From NCBI GenBank assembly GCA_041568335.1, contig JBFFZZ010000041.1:1-16106 (forward strand): DNA of 16,106 bases, written 5' to 3'. Each line of letters opens with the position of its first letter. Position 1 is the stretch's first letter. Made by a program: the position numbers and the translations under genes. The notes under the pieces were generated by a model. The model was not told where the DNA came from and did not search any database. It worked only from the letters and a program-made list of their open reading frames with translations. Below are positions 12,788 to 16,106 of this stretch, one piece after another. This DNA is from WVWW01 sp041568335 (GTDB lineage Bacteria; Acidobacteriota; Polarisedimenticolia; Polarisedimenticolales; Polarisedimenticolaceae).

Positions 12788-14301
12788 TGACGCGGCCCGG
12801 CTTCATGGAGCTGTTTCGCGCCACGCGGTCCGAGGTGGATGCGATCCTCTCCTCGGTTCCCACGAGCTTGCTCGAGGCCCGCCGCATGATCACGCGTGAG
12901 ATGCAGTTCGAGCCGCGGCCGGAAGAGCTCCAGGCGATCGTCAAGATTGCCGACTTCACCAGCACCTCGGTGTTCTGTTACGAGTTCCCCCGACAGCTGC
13001 TATCGCTGCGCGTGATGGCCGAACGCGAGCTCGGCGATCACTGGAACGAGCGGCGGTTGTCGCCCGACAAGCTGGCCCAGGCCACGGGACTGATCGAAGA
13101 GCTGCTGGCGGCGAGTGAGCAGGCCCGGACCGACCTGCGCACGAACCCCGAGGTGGCGACCCTGCTGAGCGAGGACGAGCGCAAGTTCCTGCGCTATGTC
13201 CTGGACGTGATGGCGCTGCCCAAGCACCGGCTTCAGGCGGCGGCGGTTCTCGTTCCGCGGCTGGAGTTCATCTCCAAGCTGATCACGACCGGGAACGTCG
13301 GTGAGACGCTCCCCGGGTTGGACAACCGCGAGATCGACATGTTCAACCAGGCGGTCCACCTCGAGGACGACAAGGAGGGACCGGCCCGCGTCTACCTCGA
13401 GGCGGTCGCGTTGAGGACGATCTTCGACGAGTACCTCGCGGTCTGGGAACGCAGCGGCTACCTCGATGACGCGGAGCTGATCGAACAGCTGCAGGACAGC
13501 GTGCGCGAACAGCTCGCCGATGCGGAAACGGCCTACCGTGTCGTCAGCGAACAGCTCGAAAAACAGCTTAGCGACGCGATGGCAGCGAACCTCCAGGATT
13601 TCGCGGTGGACATTCACAGCGCGAAGAGCAAGCTGTTCGATACGTACGTCAAGGCCCAACCGTTGATGCGCCAGCCCGAGGCCGTCGAGTTCGACGGCGG
13701 TTCCGAGTCCAAGTCCATTTCGGAAACGCTGGCCGAGGCCGAGGTGGCCGACGGCGAAGCGGTCTCGTTGAAACAACGCAAGGAGGAGCTCTACCTCGAC
13801 GCGCTCACGAGCCTGCGCTCCGACCGCGCCTCCGGTGGCGAACTGCGGCTGCATCCGCGGGAGCTCCGCAAACGCCGCATCCGGCGCAGGCGCTGGATCC
13901 TGGCCGGGACGGTCCTCGCGCTGGCCGTTGTCGCCGCGACCCTCCAGCTCGCCGTACCCGGAGCGGTTCCCGACCCCGTCGGTGTGTCGCTGAAGGAGTT
14001 TCAACCGTCGCTGTCGGTGATCGATGCCAAGCCCATCGGACCGATGCTCTACGTCCGGGTCACCGATTGGGACAACCTCTCCGTCCAGAACATCCGGTTC
14101 CGGACGGCGGAGATCGGCGAGCTGGCATCGCGCAAGGGCCTGTCGAGCGTCTACGTCGTGAACACGGAGGGGGAGAGCCCCGCCGAATGGCACGCCAACG
14201 GCGGGGTGCTGGTCAAATCCCGGGCCGCCTTCGGGGACGTGATCTCCCAGGTCGAAGCCCGGGCACGCGCTGCGGCGGACGACGCGACGGGCGACAATTA
14301 G
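12787..14301 (+). CDS. Single-pass membrane protein of unknown function, coupled to the prepilin gene
   Basis: A 504-residue protein I do not recognise. The ATG at 12787 shares one base with the prepilin stop and has AAGGA at 12774-12778. Residues 1-360 are mostly charged alpha-helix, with coiled-coil potential around 225-285 (DDAELIEQLQDSVREQL, VVSEQLEKQLSDAM). A strongly basic RKRRIRRRR (361-369) precedes one hydrophobic segment (370-390), predicting a cytoplasmic N-terminal part and a C-terminal domain of about 110 residues outside. That domain (VSLKEFQPSLSVIDAKPIGPM onward) looks like a mixed alpha/beta module. Coupling to the prepilin suggests a shared role, perhaps in pilus anchoring or regulation, but nothing in the sequence proves it. 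A homologue search of the C-terminal domain would be decisive. Confidence 0.78.
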   Translation: MTRPGFMELFRATRSEVDAILSSVPTSLLEARRMITREMQFEPRPEELQAIVKIADFTSTSVFCYEFPRQLLSLRVMAERELGDHWNERRLSPDKLAQATGLIEELLAASEQARTDLRTNPEVATLLSEDERKFLRYVLDVMALPKHRLQAAAVLVPRLEFISKLITTGNVGETLPGLDNREIDMFNQAVHLEDDKEGPARVYLEAVALRTIFDEYLAVWERSGYLDDAELIEQLQDSVREQLADAETAYRVVSEQLEKQLSDAMAANLQDFAVDIHSAKSKLFDTYVKAQPLMRQPEAVEFDGGSESKSISETLAEAEVADGEAVSLKQRKEELYLDALTSLRSDRASGGELRLHPRELRKRRIRRRRWILAGTVLALAVVAATLQLAVPGAVPDPVGVSLKEFQPSLSVIDAKPIGPMLYVRVTDWDNLSVQNIRFRTAEIGELASRKGLSSVYVVNTEGESPAEWHANGGVLVKSRAAFGDVISQVEARARAAADDATGDN

Positions 14302-14338
14302 CCCGGTTCCGGACCTTTTTGGCCGCTCCCGGCACGTC

Positions 14339-14366
14339 TTGCGCGGCGTCTCCTGAACCCTAAGTT
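14339..14366 (+). promoter_or_regulatory. Sigma70-like promoter for the sensor kinase gene
   Basis: TTGCGC (14339-14344) and TAAGTT (14361-14366) are 16 bases apart in the 85-base gap between the membrane-protein gene and the sensor kinase. Transcription would start near 14373, leaving about 14 bases with a GAGGGAGA ribosome-binding site (14375-14382) before the GTG at 14387. Confidence 0.42.
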
Positions 14367-14386
14367 CTTTCAACGAGGGAGAGATT

Positions 14387-16106
14387 GTGGGCGAAGCCAC
14401 CCAGCCCGCGCTGAAACACGCCGGTCACGCGTTTCGGCAGGCCAAGAAGCAGCGGGTCTCGCTGTTGCGGGGACTCCTCCTCGTCGCGGTCGGTGCGTTG
14501 CTGGCTCAGCCCGGTGGCCGGGAAGGCGGCGTCGCGGCGCTCACCCTCATCATCGGATACGCGGTCAGCAACATCGCCCTGTTCTTGGCGCCCGACCGGC
14601 TGGCCCAATCTCTGCGTTTCGAGCTCATCGTCGGCGCGGCCGACCTGCTGCTGGTCGGGCTGGGATTGCACCTGTCGGGTATGACGGCGACCGCGTTGCC
14701 GATCTCGGTGGCGCTGATGGTCCTCGTCGTGGCGCTGGGCAGCCACCGTGCACATACCGTCGCCGGGGCGGCGGCGATCGGGGCGGTGCATTCGTGGCTC
14801 GTTCTCGGCCAGGGTCGCGGTAGCGAGGTCGCCTGGCAACTCGCGCTACAGATGTTGTTCCTTTGCTCGGTTGCGCTGTATTACGGCAGCCTCGCTTCGG
14901 AGATCCACAAATCGCTGCGCCGCGACGAACACTCCGATCTGAAGCGCAAGGAGCTCTCGACGCTGGTCGAGATCCTCGACGCGGTCACCTCTTCGCTCGA
15001 CGTTCAGCGGGTGGCGCGGACGATCGTGAACAAGATCAACGAGGTGATCCCGGCGATGCGCTGTTCAATGTTGCTGATCAACGAGGACAAGACGCGTTGC
15101 CACGTGATGGCGTCCCACGACGATCCGAACATCGACATGCTCGAGATCGATCTGAGGAAGTACCCGGAGATCCGCTGCGCCATCGAGACTCGGGACCGGG
15201 TGCTGATCCGCGACGTCAAGATGGATCCGATGATGGCCGATGTCCGCGCCTTGCTCGAGCAGCTGCGGTTCCAATCGATCATGGTCGTCCCGATGACGTT
15301 CGCCAACGACGTGCTCGGGACGCTGTGTCTGAAGACCGCCCGGGTGGACAAACCGTTCACCCAGGCCGAGGTCAACTTCTGCACCGTCGTCGCACGGGCC
15401 TCGGCGAACGCCGTAAAGAACGCGTTGTTGCACAAACGGGTCCTCGAACAAGCCTCGATCAACCGCGAAACGGGTCAGAAGCTCTCCGCGCTGCTCGACC
15501 AGTCTCCGGATCTGATCGTGACCACCGACATGCACGGCCGCATCTCCGAGTTCAACCGCGGAGCGGCGCGGCTGACCGGCAGGTCGCGTGAGGAGATGGT
15601 CGGGAGGTCCTGTGAATCGATCCTCGGGGCGGACGGCTCCGGCCTGATCGACCGGATTCGTAACCGTGGCCGCATCTCCAACCACGCGATCAGCTTGGCC
15701 AAGGCCGACGGGACCGAGCTCAACCTCGAGCTGAACATGGCCGCGTTGACCGATCGCAACGGAGACGTCTACGGTACCGTGTGGGTCGGACGCGACGTCA
15801 CCGAGCTCAAGTCCGCGCAGCTTCAACTGCTCCAGGCAAAGAAGCTTTCGAGCATCGGCGAGGTGATCTCGGGAGTTGCCCACGAGCTGAACAACCCGCT
15901 GAGCGGCGTCCTGGGTTTCTCCCAGCTGCTGATGGCCCGCCACGGCATGCGCCATCCCCTCGGTGAAAACTTCGAAGGCTTCCCCCAGTTCGTGCCCGAG
16001 GAGCTGACCTCGGAACAGATCGAGACGGCGTGCCGCTCGGCGACACCCGAGCTCATGGGCGACGCCGTCGTCGCCGGCAACCTGGACGAGGTGGTCCGGG
16101 AAGTGC
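14387..16106 (+). CDS. Membrane GAF-PAS sensor histidine kinase, partial, with an anomalous C-terminal stretch
   Basis: The GTG at 14387 follows GAGGGAGA (14375-14382), and 573 codons run to the window edge. Residues about 24-170 hold five or six hydrophobic helices. A GAF domain follows (about 190-350: LVEILDAVTSSLDVQRVA, SIMVVPM, LGTLCLKTA), then a PAS domain (about 365-475: LLDQSPDLIVTTDMHGRI to WVGRDVTE). The dimerisation helix has a proper H-box, GVAHELNNPLSGVLGFSQLL, with phosphoacceptor His499. Up to about residue 519 this is an ordinary histidine kinase. From about residue 520 (base 15944) the expected second helix and ATPase domain are absent. The frame reads RHPLGENFEGFPQFVPEEL, then TPELMGDAVVAGNLDEVV, which looks like the C-terminus of a luciferase-like F420/flavin-dependent oxidoreductase. 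The kinase call is firm; the tail is a rearrangement or assembly chimera. Confidence 0.85.
   Translation, partial: MGEATQPALKHAGHAFRQAKKQRVSLLRGLLLVAVGALLAQPGGREGGVAALTLIIGYAVSNIALFLAPDRLAQSLRFELIVGAADLLLVGLGLHLSGMTATALPISVALMVLVVALGSHRAHTVAGAAAIGAVHSWLVLGQGRGSEVAWQLALQMLFLCSVALYYGSLASEIHKSLRRDEHSDLKRKELSTLVEILDAVTSSLDVQRVARTIVNKINEVIPAMRCSMLLINEDKTRCHVMASHDDPNIDMLEIDLRKYPEIRCAIETRDRVLIRDVKMDPMMADVRALLEQLRFQSIMVVPMTFANDVLGTLCLKTARVDKPFTQAEVNFCTVVARASANAVKNALLHKRVLEQASINRETGQKLSALLDQSPDLIVTTDMHGRISEFNRGAARLTGRSREEMVGRSCESILGADGSGLIDRIRNRGRISNHAISLAKADGTELNLELNMAALTDRNGDVYGTVWVGRDVTELKSAQLQLLQAKKLSSIGEVISGVAHELNNPLSGVLGFSQLLMARHGMRHPLGENFEGFPQFVPEELTSEQIETACRSATPELMGDAVVAGNLDEVVREV

Noticed and set aside
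13000..14400. 466-residue minus-strand ORF opposite the membrane protein
   Set aside because: Antisense shadow: the plus-strand frame has the prepilin coupling, a ribosome-binding site and an ordered membrane topology, and the minus frame has none of these.

Overview
The window is GC-rich bacterial chromosomal DNA, densely coded on both strands. GTG and TTG starts are used alongside ATG, and overlapping stop/start pairs (ATGA, GTGA, TGATG) are frequent. A Ser/Thr kinase with TolB-like and TPR regions, a GAF-GGDEF protein, a DUF4331/DUF4198 pair and many secreted or membrane proteins of unknown function would fit an Acidobacteriota- or Myxococcota-like soil or sediment bacterium. This placement is inference, since no rRNA or other phylogenetic marker is present. 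I see no tRNA, rRNA, CRISPR array, insertion sequence or gene-free stretch over 300 bases.

Left region (1-3569, + strand): the end of an operon for an ATP-dependent (class I) benzoyl-CoA reductase. It carries the C-terminal half of BcrB/BadE, then complete BcrA/BadF and BcrD/BadG in the order known from Thauera and Rhodopseudomonas, then a short-chain dehydrogenase. Each gene overlaps the next by 4 bases. The BcrC gene should lie just left of the window. BcrA and BcrD form the ATP-driven electron activator and BcrB/BcrC hold the ring-reduction site; the NAD-type dehydrogenase may act on a downstream hydroxyacyl-CoA. An orphan ribosome-binding site and start follow it (3572-3586) with no evident gene.

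Secreted-protein region (3714-6148, + strand): a DUF4331 gene interrupted by one in-frame TGA, so that it reads as two ORFs (3714-4511 and 4521-5354), followed with a 4-base overlap by a periplasmic DUF4198 protein.

Signalling region (6218-9564, - strand): a Ser/Thr protein kinase with TolB-like and TPR regions, then a GAF-GGDEF diguanylate cyclase, probably co-transcribed.

Miscellaneous region (9688-12138): thioredoxin-type arsenate reductase (+), an unrecognised secreted protein (-) overlapping its 3' end by 53 bases, an esterase-superfamily hydrolase (+) with a promoter placed for leaderless transcription, and a small six-cysteine membrane-anchored protein (-).

Right region (12211-16106, + strand): a sigma70-like promoter, a type IV prepilin-like protein overlapping by 1 base a 504-residue single-pass membrane protein, then another promoter and a large sensor kinase running off the edge. 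Directly after the kinase H-box the frame changes into sequence resembling the C-terminus of a luciferase-like F420/flavin-dependent oxidoreductase. This is either a real rearrangement or an assembly chimera, and it is the oddest feature here.
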